This document shows positions 10,682-20,993 of a stretch of 64,000 nucleotides of DNA, piece by piece (within the stretch, counting starts at the first letter, position 1; every line of letters starts with the position of its first letter). Both the position numbers and the translations under genes were made by a program. The DNA is from Candidula unifasciata (Eukaryota > Mollusca > Gastropoda > Stylommatophora > Geomitridae), in NCBI GenBank assembly GCA_905116865.2, contig CAJHNH020001097.1:94501-158500 (forward strand), given 5' to 3'. The notes under the pieces were generated by a model. It had not been told where the DNA came from. It searched no databases and saw nothing but the letters and a program-made list of their open reading frames with translations.

Positions 10682-11220
10682 ATGTGTGCGTATTTTCACA
10701 ACTTGATACTCGCCTAGAGCATCTTAAGTCTGCCTTTCATTATTATGTGTGCGTATTTTCACAACTTGATACTCGCCTAGAGCATCTTAAGTCTGCCTTT
10801 CATTATTATATGTTTATTTTCAAAATCTTGAGACTTTTTCAAAATTGTCTGTCTGTCTTTTGGAACCTTCTTAATTTCAGAATGATATGCACTGATTTTT
10901 GGGTTCTTGAAATTATCGTCATGATCTTAAGTCTTTGGAAATCTTGTGTTTATCTTTGCAAATCTTGTGTCTGTCTTTGGAAATTTTGTGTCTGTCTTTG
11001 GAAATCTGAAGTCTTTTTTAAAATCATGTGTCTCTGAAAGTCCTGAGACCTTCTTGAAAAACTATTGTGAAATCTTGAGACTGTCTTGGAAAAAGTTGAA
11101 GCTGTTTATGAGTATATTGAGATTGGCTTTTGACATATTAAGACGGTCTTAATGCATCTTCAAACTCTGGACCTCTTGAGACTGTATGGAAATCTTAAGG
11201 CTATAATTGAGAATCTTGAG
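10682..11220 (+). repeat. 63-bp tandem duplication grading into ~21-bp repeats
   Basis: Two nearly perfect 63-bp units start at 10682 and 10745 (atgtgtgcgtattttcacaa, then cttgatactcgcctagagca). A third diverged unit starts at 10808. To the right, about 21-bp degenerate units (tgtgtctgtctttggaaatc) continue to about 11220. The 63-bp unit is a multiple of 21, so the larger period may be a higher-order form. Because 63 is divisible by 3, the array produces an artefactual 117-codon repetitive ORF. Confidence 0.8.
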
Positions 11221-11871
11221 GCAATAACAAATGTGAACATCAGTTATTGAAATAATAAGTATATCTTGGTACACCATAAAGGGTTGTAATGAAGATTATT
11301 AGTGTTTCAAGTGCAGTAAGCTTGCAGTCAAGCATTTTGAAACTATTTTTTTTTTTTTACATTTTTGCCCCGTTTATACTACAAAGATCTAGATTTTTTA
11401 TTTTTATTTTAAGGAGTAAGAACATTATAGTTAAGAGCATTTGTATGTAGGAAATATGTTTTGCCTTGGCACCATTTGTGATTGGAGTTTGTTAGAATGG
11501 GATTGGTCTTTCATTACTTGTATACACTTTTTTCCCCTTCTCTTTACCTTGTCTACAAAAATATTTGTACCCAGGTTTCAGTTCATCATATTTTTGTTAA
11601 CTTTTATTTGTCACACTATAAACCACTTCTAATTTAGATTAATTTGCTTACTTGGGTATGTATTGCCTCACTGAACCGACCCATGTAAATTGTGGGGGGA
11701 ACGGGCCCTTCAGAGGGCCTAAGCCTTGTTCAAGCATGCAGTAATAATAATAATATTGTGTGCGGGTAAGGGCTAAACAGCAAATAAATATAATAATAAG
11801 GTTGATATAATTTGAAATGTATGAACAAATATTTAAACTGAGAACTATACATGTTTAGAAGGCCTACTTAG
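11221..11871. other. Intergenic stretch, no gene seen
   Basis: AT-rich. A short tail of a family A-like repeat is possible at 11640-11800 (gaaccgacccatgtaaattg, then agcatgcagtaataataata). Nothing else is recognisable. Confidence 0.35.

Positions 11872-11906
<35 letters not shown>
11872..11906. repeat. Poly(C) tract of 35
   Basis: Uninterrupted run of 35 C, followed by acacagcccaccctcc and a short diverged segment like the start of family B. Such a run can form G-quadruplex structures on the other strand. Its length is probably uncertain in the assembly. Confidence 0.95.
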
Positions 11907-12164
11907 ACACAGCCCACCCTCCTGCAGATTTTCTATTTTGAGGCCCCAGCCCTTTAAAAAAAAAGTGTGACATATTTTTGTGCCCCCTGCCTTCTACAGG
12001 TAGTTCCATAGAAAAGTACACCAAACAAAAAATATATATATCAATAACAGGAAAATCTAAAGAAAAACTAACACTAAATCTGTAGTAACATCAGGGATGG
12101 ATACAGTGTTTAATGGTTAATTTAGAATTGACATCACAGCAATCAGGAGGCCACAGGTAATCAA

Positions 12165-12720
12165 TCAGTCAATCAGCCAGTCCTTTACAGAACATTGTTG
12201 TCTTCACTGCACACCTGAAAGCCTCTTTTTCTCTAGCCAGTTCTCCAACCCTATGTGCTGTCTTAACCAGTGCATATTCCATGTCCTGTATCCACCTTCT
12301 CAGAGGTTGGCCTGTACCTAATTTTCCAGAAACTGCTCTCTCCATCACCACTGTTTCCTAACCACCATGGTGCTTGACATTGTTAAAATACCCCAGCTCT
12401 TGGGACAGGATGCTGATTATCAGCCAATTCTCCTTGATGTTCAGGTCATGCTTGTTAGGTCCACGATATTCTAAGAAATCTTCTGTAGCATTTTAGTTCA
12501 AAAGCTCAGATTGTTTTCTTTAGATACTAAGAGTCCATGACTCACATCCGTAAGTGGCCACAGGAAAGATGCATGATCTCAGAATGTTTACTTTAACTTG
12601 CATACAGGTGCTGTACCATAGGTTCTTCATGCTGTTTAGCCTCTTCATTGCTAAAGCAATTCTTTGTCTCTAACTTCTTTTGTGCAGATGCTGTTGCTCA
12701 TTATTGGGCCTAAATATTCC
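12165..12720 (-). mobile_element. LINE reverse transcriptase 3' fragment, decayed
   Basis: The minus-strand translation ends with a tail typical of RTE/L1-like LINEs: a Lys/Gly/Arg-poor GQPLRRWIQDMEYA, then LVKTAHRVGELAREKEAFRC. Further 5' (about 12480-12620) the broken frames resemble the 'CGHLRM... SWTLSI' region downstream of the RT palm. Frameshifts separate the pieces, so this is a pseudogene fragment. No target duplication was identified. Confidence 0.7.
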
Positions 12721-13254
12721 AGATATGTTTCTCTTTGTTCTCAAACAGGTAATAACTGATTCTGAATAAGACACTGGTAAAATCTGGAATGTGCAGTGAA
12801 AATTATGCAACAGAAGAATAACAAACAGGAAAAGTTACAAAAGACATTTACGTCAGAAAAATAAAAAGGAAGGGTCTGTATATCAGATCGCAAAGCAGAC
12901 ATATACTTAGTAAAATCAGTGTATGGGATCAGAAAAAGTGACCATAAATAAAAGAGTATAGAACAAGATGAAACTGGAGTCAAGAGGCAAATTGAAGAAA
13001 CCTGGAAGGATGTTGCTTCCAGCAAAAAAGAGTTGTTGGTGTAGAGTGCCAAGAAAGAAGAGAAAGCTCATGTGGCTAGTGTGCTTGATCAGGGGGAGTA
13101 TCCCAGCAAATGTGTCATGCTAGGGACTAGTCTTTACTGAGAACAAAACCTGACTACACTATATGAAAAACTTTGGGAGCTTCCTTAGAAAGCTGCAGCG
13201 GACACGGACCGAAGCACCTAACGTGAAATTAAGCAGTACTATTATTACAGTTAG
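12721..13254. other. Intergenic stretch, no gene identified
   Basis: The purine-rich + strand gives a 103-codon ORF on the - strand (12741-13052) that is hydrophobic because of base composition only. The + strand has basic Lys/Arg-rich broken frames near 12960-13090, possibly transposon debris, which I cannot assign. Confidence 0.35.
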
Positions 13255-13486
13255 TTGCGTATGCTTTACAGGATATGGCAGAGCAAATCCAGGCATTTTT
13301 TTTTTTTGGCTGTTGTTGTTTTTCTAGGCAAATCTACGTCCAGTAGTTTGCCATTGCTTTCCGGACAGTCAGCTTTTTCGATACCACTGTCGAAACCAAC
13401 GCAGTGTGGGAGGCTTGTAGATGGGATCACACCTGGCACCCCGGCATTACGAAGCTCGTTTGCAATGCCTAAGCCACTGATGCCAT
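13255..13486 (-). repeat. SINE family E copy, minus orientation
   Basis: On the reverse strand it starts ggcatcagtggcttaggcat (A-box-like), followed by aggtgtgatcccatcta (B-box-like). It closely parallels the element at 50900-51120, including the pyrimidine-rich end and the segment gtagtttgccattgctttcc on the + strand. Confidence 0.7.
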
Positions 13487-13727
13487 TAGATTATTACACA
13501 GAATGGCTATATAAAAGCTGCTCAGTAAAATTGTCCTATAGGATATCAAGAAGCACACTATTATTATAAAGGATCACCGTGTATAATCTGGTTGAATGCG
13601 ATCAGAATTTGTTCCCCTTCAAGCTAACTCATGCTAGCCTATTAATTTCTTATTTTAACTCATAAATGGTTGGGTATGATGTAGCAAAAAATATTAACAT
13701 TGCAAGGACCCCTCCAAATTCTAAGTT

Positions 13728-14185
13728 AAGGTTTGGACAGAGTGGATTAATGCAACAGTTAGATGAGAGAAGATTAAAGTAAATCTTTGGGCAGAGTGGA
13801 TTAATGTAAGTTAAAATAAAAGTTTGGGCTGAGTGGATTAATGTAAGTTAAAATAAAAGTTTAGGCAGAGTGGAATAATGTAAGTTAAAATAACAGTTTG
13901 GGCAGAGTGGATTAATGTAAGTTAAAATAACAGTTTGGGCAGAGTAGATTAGTGAAGTTAAAATAAAAGTTTGGGCCCAGTGGATTAATTTAAGATAATA
14001 TAAAAAAGTTTGGGCACAGTAGAATAATGTTAGTTAAAATACAATTTTGGGCAGAGTGAAATAATGTAAGTTAAAATACAATTTTGGGCAGAGTGGAATA
14101 ATGTAAGTTAAAACAACAGTTTGGGCACAGTGGATTAATGTAAGTTAAAATAAAAGTTTGGGCACAGTTGATTAATACAACAGTT
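13728..14185 (+). repeat. 37-bp minisatellite
   Basis: About 11-12 tandem units of roughly 37 bp: gtttgggcagagtggattaa, then tgtaagttaaaataaaa. Units vary by substitutions (ggcacag, ggctgag, gaataatg). No exon or ORF runs through it. Confidence 0.9.
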
Positions 14186-15059
14186 CAGTGAGAAAAAAAG
14201 AATTCAGGAAAATATCATGTGTAAATAGAAACCAGCAGATATATGGTGAGTTATTTAGTACTGATGTCCATCAAAATAGTGTTTGATGGCTAGCTTTTCA
14301 ATCAGAAATGGTCAAAATGAAACTGTCAGTTACTATTGAAAATCCAGTAATAGCGTTAGCTCATAATTTACCTGATGGTGGAAAAATTTTATGTGAAATC
14401 ATAGATTAGTTCATGTATTTATATTAGTTGATAGAACACAGAATGTTGATCCCTGCAAGATTAGGAACATCTAGACAATGAATATGGTGATATTCCAGGG
14501 AAAACAAGCGATATTGTTTTCATTCATATACTGTCAAGCTGCAAAACAGATGATTAAATTCTGGTTAAATGGTGAAATTGTTTGTCATTCATTTTCTGAA
14601 TTCATCTGTTTGTGCTTTATAGCTTTGCTAGTATGTAGAGGTAAATACACCGGGAGACCACACTCCTTTTTCCTCCACGGAGCATATTTTATACATTAGA
14701 GTGTTGTGTGTGTTGTCCTTAAACCATAATGGTGATTGGCTGTTGTGTTTACCATACTAATTTGTCTTTAATTATATCATTTCCATTGCTTATTTTTCAA
14801 GAATTTAATGTTTTAAATGTTTATTACAGTGAAATGTACCCATTTGACTTCTTGCAGCTGTTTGCTTTCATAAATCTATATGTTTTTATTGCACTGACGT
14901 GAAGTAATGTATCTAAATAATTGACTGTATTTTTCTATGCATTTGTCTGTCAGCATAATTACATCACACAACACACAGAAGTCTAATTTCATCATCAGCA
15001 CTACTAGATACTAAATTGAAGATGTATTATCCTATCACCCATTGATGTTAATGTTGTTT
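14186..15059. other. Intergenic stretch, no gene seen
   Basis: AT-rich. The ORF at 14478-14699 has no recognisable domain. No repeat family could be assigned. Confidence 0.4.
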
Positions 15060-15370
15060 TCTTTGTTCCCAATGTGCGTTCCAGGTGGGAGTGTGTGTGT
15101 GTGTGTGTGTGTGGGGGAGGGGGGGGGTAAAGAATAGACCCTCTGCCTCCCCTTCCCCACACAACAAGCATATTGTAGGAGGCAGCTAACTAGGGGTGTT
15201 TCCTTCCAGCCGTACATCTATCTGCCTGAGAGGTGAGCAACTGATAGTCTGCATACAAATAGGCCAGATTGTATAAACCCATGTGCACGGGAAACTCAAG
15301 TTTAAGAACAGGATAGAAGTTCAGAAGTGGACGACCACCAGAACTTTCTGCCAGGGTTTACAGCCAGTGA
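15060..15370 (+). repeat. SINE-like family B copy with (GT)n and poly(G)
   Basis: It starts ttcccaatgtgcgttccagg, then (gt)n and a G-rich run at 15090-15127. The family blocks follow: atagaccctctgcctcccct, ctgcctgagaggtgagcaac, gtctgcatacaaataggcca, aactcaagtttaagaac and agaactttctgccagg. It lacks a clear AAG tail because family F begins directly after it. Confidence 0.75.
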
Positions 15371-15379
15371 ATGCTATGA

Positions 15380-15466
15380 AAAGGAGCGGCTGGCCGAATG
15401 GTAGGAATGTTGGGCTCTCAAGAGGGAGACCTGCGTTTGAAACCTCGGTAAGGCTGGGAATTTTGT

Positions 15467-15513
<47 letters not shown>

Positions 15514-15640
15514 AAATAAAATCCTCACCTGCACAGTCATGGCGACATAAATCATGACCATAAATCCTCATGCTCAAGACCCCCCCCCCCCCCCCCCCTA
15601 ACCGCAAAAGTGGTAATAAAGGCAGTTATTGGTATTTTTT
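15380..15640 (+). repeat. SINE family F copy containing G45 and C17 runs
   Basis: The tRNA-like head is gagcggctggccgaatggta...ggctctcaag, then a B-box-like gcgtttgaaacct. Poly(G) runs from 15467 to 15511 (45 G). The body has aaatcctcacctgcacagtc, and a C run at about 15582-15598 precedes gtggtaataaaggcagttat. A relative at 59775-59990 carries a C-rich run in a comparable place. Confidence 0.75.
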
Positions 15641-15984
15641 GGCCGGGGTGTGGGGGGTGGGGGGCAGAATGCTATGAAGAAGCAGTTTTCTTTGTGTTTT
15701 CTTTATGTGATGCTCCTCCACTTGCTTCCACATTAGCAGTCTTCATAATGTATGTTCACATCCACACATGTATTTGTGTTCCTCCACTCATCTACCTCTC
15801 TGTGTTGTCTTGGTTGTATAATTGTCTTCTTATACATGAGATACAAGTTTTCTGTTACTTAATTAAAAATAGTTGCAGTCAGTTATTTGTTAAAGTCAGT
15901 ATTGTTACCTTTAAAAAAAAGGACTTTCATATTTGTGTCACAGTCATTTTTATGCCTTCAAATCTTTTCAAATTTACAGTGACT

Positions 15985-16130
15985 GTACTTGTTGATCTAG
16001 CCTAATGGTTAGGAGGTAACGTCCTGGGAATTACGAATGGCCACCATGATGTTGATAACATCACCCACTGAGTGCTGATTGGTCTATACAAGTATGAGTC
16101 TAGTATCATATGCTCAATAAAAAGAGCACT
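15985..16130 (+). repeat. SINE family A core
   Basis: Recognisable blocks are gatctagcctaatggttagg, gtcctgggaattac, gatgttgataacatcaccca and gtgctgattggtctatacaa, plus the tail catatgctcaataaaaagag. Confidence 0.75.
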
Positions 16131-17154
16131 TTAAAAAATACTTGTATAGGTTTATCCATTCTCTTGAGCATTATGTTAGAGTCTGTTGAGAACGATATAC
16201 CAAATAGCTGTCGGGGCAGTATTACCCACCTAGGCCTCAACTGAGCCGGTCCATAGGTGCTGTGCTCAATCCTGCACTGGTTAATTTTCACTTGTACCTC
16301 TCCACAATTGTGAAGTTCCACTGGTGGTATTGCAAGTCCTGTGCAGCTTTGAGGTTAGTAAATTTGTTTAACAGTTTCGTGATTTTTTTTTCTTTAGTGC
16401 TAGAGTTAAATTTCTGCAGTGGACTTTTTTTTTTTTTTTTTTTTTAATGGTAGTATTTGGACTGAGGCATGAGAATCCCGCCATGGAAGAGATTAAAGAC
16501 AACCTTCTTTATGGAGATGGCAGACAATTTCTTTCCCAAATTCCATTGGTTTCTTGATTTGGAGAGAGGAAAAAGAGCTCTGCAACACAGTTCCCATGCA
16601 GCTAGAAGTTTATAGCAAGCTAAGAGAAAACTCTTTTAAAATACCTCCTCTACAATGGATGTAGGCTATTTGGGGGGTTTAGATGGTCTCAGTGGGAATG
16701 CATCAGACTTAATAAAAGTTTAAGCTCTTAGTCTTCCAGAGGATTCATAAACAACCAGCCAAATGTCTTTATTCAGTTATGTGTTTTTCTGGGTAGTTGT
16801 TACTTTTCTCTTGCCCTTCAGTAAATGTTTTTGCTTGTATCTAGTGTCATGGGAGAGTGCTGGGGCTTGTGTCTCAAAATAGTGTAACCAGGAAAGGGTA
16901 TCTCACTTGAGACAACAGATGTGCAGAAACATTTTTTTTTAATTAGTAGAACAGGTGTGGCAGTAGTACTGGGCTATTCAACTAAGTTTACTCAGGGGAA
17001 AAGGGTGTTTGTCTGGGTCCAGTGGCCTAAGCCCCAACATTGGAAGATCATTAATACAGTACAGTTAGCAATGATCCGCAGGCCACTAGCTAGGCCTCCG
17101 TGGACCACCAGTTGAATAGCCCTGCAGTAGTAGTATAGCTGTCATATTGGCCAT
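16131..17154. other. Intergenic stretch, no gene seen
   Basis: Two similar segments, ctcaggggaaaagggtgttt...cagtggcctaagccccaaca (about 16991-17040) and ccaggaaagggtatctcact (about 16890), hint at an unidentified repeat. No exon is recognised. Confidence 0.35.
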
Positions 17155-17480
17155 TTAGGAAGAATGCAAAGAATATCATGGATTGATAGAAAAACAAATG
17201 AGGCAGTGCTGCTCGAGTCATGGAAAATGGATTAGTGAAACTACATTTAGACAAATGGTGTTTTGGGGATATGTTATGAGAAGAAATAGACTCGCTAAAT
17301 TGGTAAAGACCAGCAAGACTGATGGAAAGAGAGGCACACACAAAATATATACTAGATGGCTTGGCCATATGAATAGAAGGAGATTAGAATGCTGACCTAA
17401 TCTGTGATTCTGATGATCATGTGAGATGGTGAAACATGAAAGCCTGTGCTTATTACCATGGCACATGATAATGATGATGA
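17155..17480 (+). mobile_element. LINE 3' end fragment
   Basis: Broken + strand frames carry the tail of an RTE/CR1-like LINE ORF: RMQRISWIDRKTNEAVLLE, a 'QMVFWGYVMRRNRLAKL' segment, then 'DGKRGTHKIYTRWLGHM'. The end is followed by a (gat)n stretch (atgataatgatgatgatgac), as expected for a LINE 3' terminus. Frameshifted and inactive. Confidence 0.75.
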
Positions 17481-17583
17481 TGACAATCACACTTGCCTGC
17501 CAGGTCAGATCTGTCCAAGATAAATGTCAACACAGCTGAAAATCAGGAACTAAAAGTTTTTTAAAGTAATTGCTGTTGGGAAC

Positions 17584-17672
17584 TTAACTTTTTGAGTCCC
17601 AGAGGGTTTAGCATCACAGGTCGAAGGGGCAGTCAAGAGAGACATAAAATCGGCGCATCATGCGTTCATTGG
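17584..17672. mobile_element. TTAA MITE, one end only
   Basis: TTAA followed by ctttttgagtcccagagggt, then tagcatcacaggtcgaaggg and gacataaaatcggcgcatca. It is nearly identical to the left 80 bases of the complete MITE at 30832-30935. It loses similarity after gcgttcattgg. No right terminus was found nearby. Confidence 0.7.
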
Positions 17673-18789
17673 TGAATCAGTGGCTAGCACTCTTGGTAGT
17701 TGATCACTATTTTGTTTTCTTATCCCCAGTTTCCTAAAGCCTAAAAACAAGTACTGGATAATGACCAGGGAAGTAAAGGTAGCCAGGTTGAAGCCACTTA
17801 AAACCTTCTTAGAAGATTGAATTTGGTAGCTGGGAAATATACCTGATTGACTGAGATCCAGTTTGCTTGGGGTTTTTTAACCTTTGGGTAGCAGAAGTGA
17901 GGGGGACAACAGTCCATCAGCTGTATGAAAGTCATTTAATAGGTAATTAACATGTTTGTGTCCATCTGATTCATATGACTTTGTGTTTACACCATATTTA
18001 AACTAATGAAACTGACATCATGAGTAGTGTGTGTTTTTTTCCATCACAGACTAGTGTTGTGATCAAGGTGAAACTTAGTAGATCCTGTATATTTAAGATT
18101 TCATGTATTTGCTATATGTATGTACCTGGAACATGTAATAAACTTTTCAGGTTAATCACTTACATTTTGTTTTTGATTTACTACAGAATATGGGAAAGTC
18201 TGTGTAGTGTCAAGAAAGAAATGTGAACCTGTGATGACTGGAAAGAGTTATGGAAAAGAGAGAAAAACAGTGTGAGAAGATTCTTGATGGCTGTTTTTTA
18301 TGGTATGGAAGCCTTTTATTATTGTATGAAAGGGTGTCAGCACACAGAATGATATTGTTGGAAACTCATGAACTATAAACAAGTATTATCGCCAATGCCA
18401 GTCAGCCGCAACCTTGATAAAGTTGATGATGTGAATGATATTTTTTTCATGTTCATTTTATCATTTTTGGCCAGTCTAGCATTATCGGGGCAGTCAGAAA
18501 GTTCTGCACTTTGGTTTGAAATATTCAAGACACATACCTTGAAATAAGTATCAGTTTTAAACTGACTCTGTATGTTTACCTCTTACAGCACTGCACTTCT
18601 CCTTTAATGCCATGGGAAATGGCAAGTCTTATGCCACATTGTTAAGGCCATGACATGAGGTAAAACAGGGTTCTGGAGAGATCAAATAAAGAGTTGCTAA
18701 AATTATTTTTTTTAAATGAGATACAGCTGAAATATTTCAACCACATTGCAAGACATAACACTCAAATTTAAAAAAAAAAAACATACTGG
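17673..18789. other. Intergenic stretch with decayed repeats
   Basis: A poor family A core is possible at about 17750-17850 (gaccagggaagtaaaggtag, then gacctgagatcc-like blocks). The segment tcggggcagtcagaaagttc at about 18487 is reminiscent of mariner-type ends but is not supported by a partner. No gene seen. Confidence 0.35.
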
Positions 18790-18965
18790 AAGAAAAAGTT
18801 AAAAGCTAGTTTGCAAGAGGTAGACAGCCATACAAGTGATAAGATAAGATCAAGAGATGGATGAACACCAGTCTGAAAGCGAGTAAAACCAGGATAAGAT
18901 AGAGCATGTTGGAGATCCGCTGCAGCTAATCTTCATTGTGGACATGGCACTTGCTTGATGTCTTG
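18790..18965 (+). mobile_element. LINE 3' tail fragment
   Basis: It resembles 61950-62175 over about 170 bp: agatggatgaacaccagtct...agcatgttggagatccgctg...gacatggcacttgcttgat. The broken frames resemble the C-terminal 'DRDRWRSIVADL' tail of RTE-like LINEs. Confidence 0.6.
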
Positions 18966-19204
18966 ATGGGCTTGGGCAGTCTGTGTCCCCATCGCCCTTC
19001 CATCCCAGACAATGCCCCCAAGATCTTTTATGTGGCTTGTCAATCTTGGAGATGTACTTTTGGAAGCACTACAGTTTTGATGGATTTGCTTTACTGTAAG
19101 GGAAAAAAACAAACTTGTGTAATGTCAGAAGTACACTCATGTAGAGCACTGTTTGCTGGAGTATTTTAAAAAAAATCTGAAATTCAAGGAAACCATTAAC
19201 AGAC

Positions 19205-19600
19205 TATATGAATCTCTTTAAATTAGCTGTGACGATGGAAAATGTGCGAGGTGGCAGACTATCTTGCTGACACTGTGGTTGCTATGGCTGGCCCAGTACT
19301 GGACAGAAGTAATGTTATCAATGCTATTGGCTGCACTTACTGCACCGAGGAGCACACCAAAGGACATGACTCGGTATCCCTGTCTAGACTGATGGACATG
19401 GGGGTGCAGACTGGAGCTGTAAGAAATGAATATTTCACAAAGGGGACAAGACGTTTCATTAACCAAGACAGAACAGGCGTCATCAGTCATTTTACACTTG
19501 TGGAGCTTTTGAGGAGGAGACCGGAGCACCTATGGATCTATCAGGAGTGCTCCGAAGAAGCTCAGCACAGTGCACAGGCTCCGTATCACCAGCAAGGATC
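19205..19600 (+). pseudogene. RNase H-bearing LINE, 3' fragment
   Basis: The frame 19242-19604 carries ADYLADTVVAMAGPVLDRSN, then 'LSRLMDMGVQTGAVRNEYF' and 'GTRRFINQDRTGVIS', close to a second copy at 50525-50788. This region follows the RNase H domain in non-LTR elements that possess one. The active-site half is absent here, so the copy is truncated at its 5' end. Confidence 0.75.
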
Positions 19601-19689
19601 CTGAAATACTTTAGATAGATTTTGAACTCCAAATGTTGCCTGGGCAGCGCGACCAGGCTACTCTTTTCGATTTCCAACCGCCAAGGGAT

Positions 19690-19862
19690 TTTTTTACGTT
19701 CTCAACAAGGCATGCGGGTGTCCGATCTCACCACCTAGAGACCAGGGGGAATTACTAGAAGTCCAAGTCCACGTGGGAAAAAAAAAACAGCCCTTACTGG
19801 GGATTGAACCCGGAACCTCTATTATATAAGGCAGCTTCCCTATTTATACGCTGAAAACTCGA
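19690..19862 (-). repeat. tRNA-derived SINE, minus orientation
   Basis: The reverse complement has a strong B-box (ccgggttcaatccccagtaa) and an A-box-like region (tagggaagctgcc) before it. The body then runs through a run of T and ctggtctctaggtggtgaga. It is not a functional tRNA gene, because no cloverleaf acceptor stem could be drawn. Confidence 0.65.
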
Positions 19863-19959
19863 TAAACATTTTATATTCCAATTTTAACCCTGAGGGTTGA
19901 GCAGGATGGTTTTGTAAAATGACCACTGCTGTTGGAAGAAAATTTCAAGGTAGAATTAG

Positions 19960-20190
19960 CCTAAAATGAATACCACAAAGTGTTCTGGTAGGTCCAGATG
20001 ATCATAGTCATATTGATCACGCCACCGATCAAGTGCTGACTGGTCAATAACAAATATTTGACCAGCACCATAAACCCGGGATCCGCGATAGCATAGTGAC
20101 TATGCACTCACTTGCTGGCCTGAAGGTCAAAGGTTCAGTTTCGCGTGGAGGTTGGTTCTTTTCTCTATAATATACATATAAGAAGAAGAA
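19960..20190 (+). repeat. SINE family A core followed by a second tRNA-like head
   Basis: The first part has the family A core: gcctaaaatgaataccacaa, ttgatcacgccaccgatcaa, gtgctgactggtcaata. Directly after it a new head begins: gcgatagcatagtgactatg, tgctggcctgaaggtcaaag, gttcagtttcgcgtgg. It ends at the next repeat. Confidence 0.65.
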
Positions 20191-20376
20191 CACAGTGGAA
20201 GCGTGCACAGCAGGAGACTATCTGTCCTCAGTAGGTATCTCGTCAACAATTGTTTCGGCCCATTTACCTCCTAGACAACATCAGAGAGCGGGCCGGCCTG
20301 GGTCATGACTTCTGCTGCTGTACTTATCAGACAGAGACTATATGGTGGATTTGCAACAAGTTTTGATGTTATTGTG

Positions 20377-20377
<1 letters not shown>

Positions 20378-20439
<62 letters not shown>

Positions 20440-20463
20440 TACACATATGTGTGTGTGTGTGTG
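20378..20463. repeat. Compound (TA)n-(CA)n-(TG)n microsatellite
   Basis: (TA)n of about 53 bases, then acacacacatacacatatgt followed by (gt)n. The CA and GT parts are reverse complements, so the right half can form a short hairpin. ORFs through it are artefacts. Confidence 0.95.
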
Positions 20464-20699
20464 TAGCAAATTGTACACCTACCTGCACGACCAGAGTGAC
20501 AGGTGGACGGTTGGTTCATCGTACAGACGTTTTCGGACAGACTTTGGCGGTTGGCAGAGAAACATGGGCAGACGTTAGTCGGACACTGACCATGTTAGGG
20601 ATGTAAAGTTCTTTTTCATTCAGAGGCTCAGACCATTCTATCAAGGCCTATTCCCCCACGCTGTTGCGTTGCGTCCACAGCTTGCTTGAAGCCCTTCCA

Positions 20700-20950
20700 G
20701 TCGCTTCTGCCAAATATAAAAGTGACTAGACACCCACCTGCCGGCTCCAAGGTCTAAGATTCAATTTTGCATTTGAAGGCTGGTTCTTTTCTCTGAATAT
20801 TTCGTTGCTCCCAGATCGACCCATGCGGAAATGGATACCAGATAAAGTCCTAGGAAGCTTAGAGCATCACCGATATAATGTCGATTGGTCTATACTAAAA
20901 AAAAAGGGGGTCAAACACTAAAGGCCTAAAAAGAGTCTCTTATACTTTTT
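20700..20950 (+). repeat. SINE family A copy
   Basis: The head includes agtgactagacacccacctg and ccggctccaaggtctaagat. The core includes gatcgacccatgcggaaatg, gtcctaggaagct, catcaccgatataa and gtcgattggtctatacta. The tail carries aaagagtctcttatac and poly(T). Confidence 0.75.
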
Positions 20951-20993
20951 TTTCCAACCACAGACAAAATATGCACCTAGGTAGGGAAACCGA

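Noticed and set aside
10684..11037. 117-codon ORF with perfect 21-residue repeats
   Set aside because: Product of a 63-bp tandem duplication in non-coding DNA. No splice context, homology or flanking exon.
12741..13052. 103-codon hydrophobic minus-strand ORF resembling a membrane protein
   Set aside because: Hydrophobicity follows from the pyrimidine-rich minus strand. No start context, family or conservation is evident.
15283..15607. Poly-Gly and poly-Pro ORFs on both strands
   Set aside because: They are translations of the G45 and C17 homopolymers.
18480..18600. Segment like a mariner/Tc1 terminus (tcggggcagtcagaaagttc)
   Set aside because: No matching inverted end, TA duplication or transposase was found nearby.
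19790..19862. Possible tRNA gene on the minus strand (strong B box)
   Set aside because: No acceptor-stem pairing or proper anticodon arm could be drawn. Its context is a SINE body.
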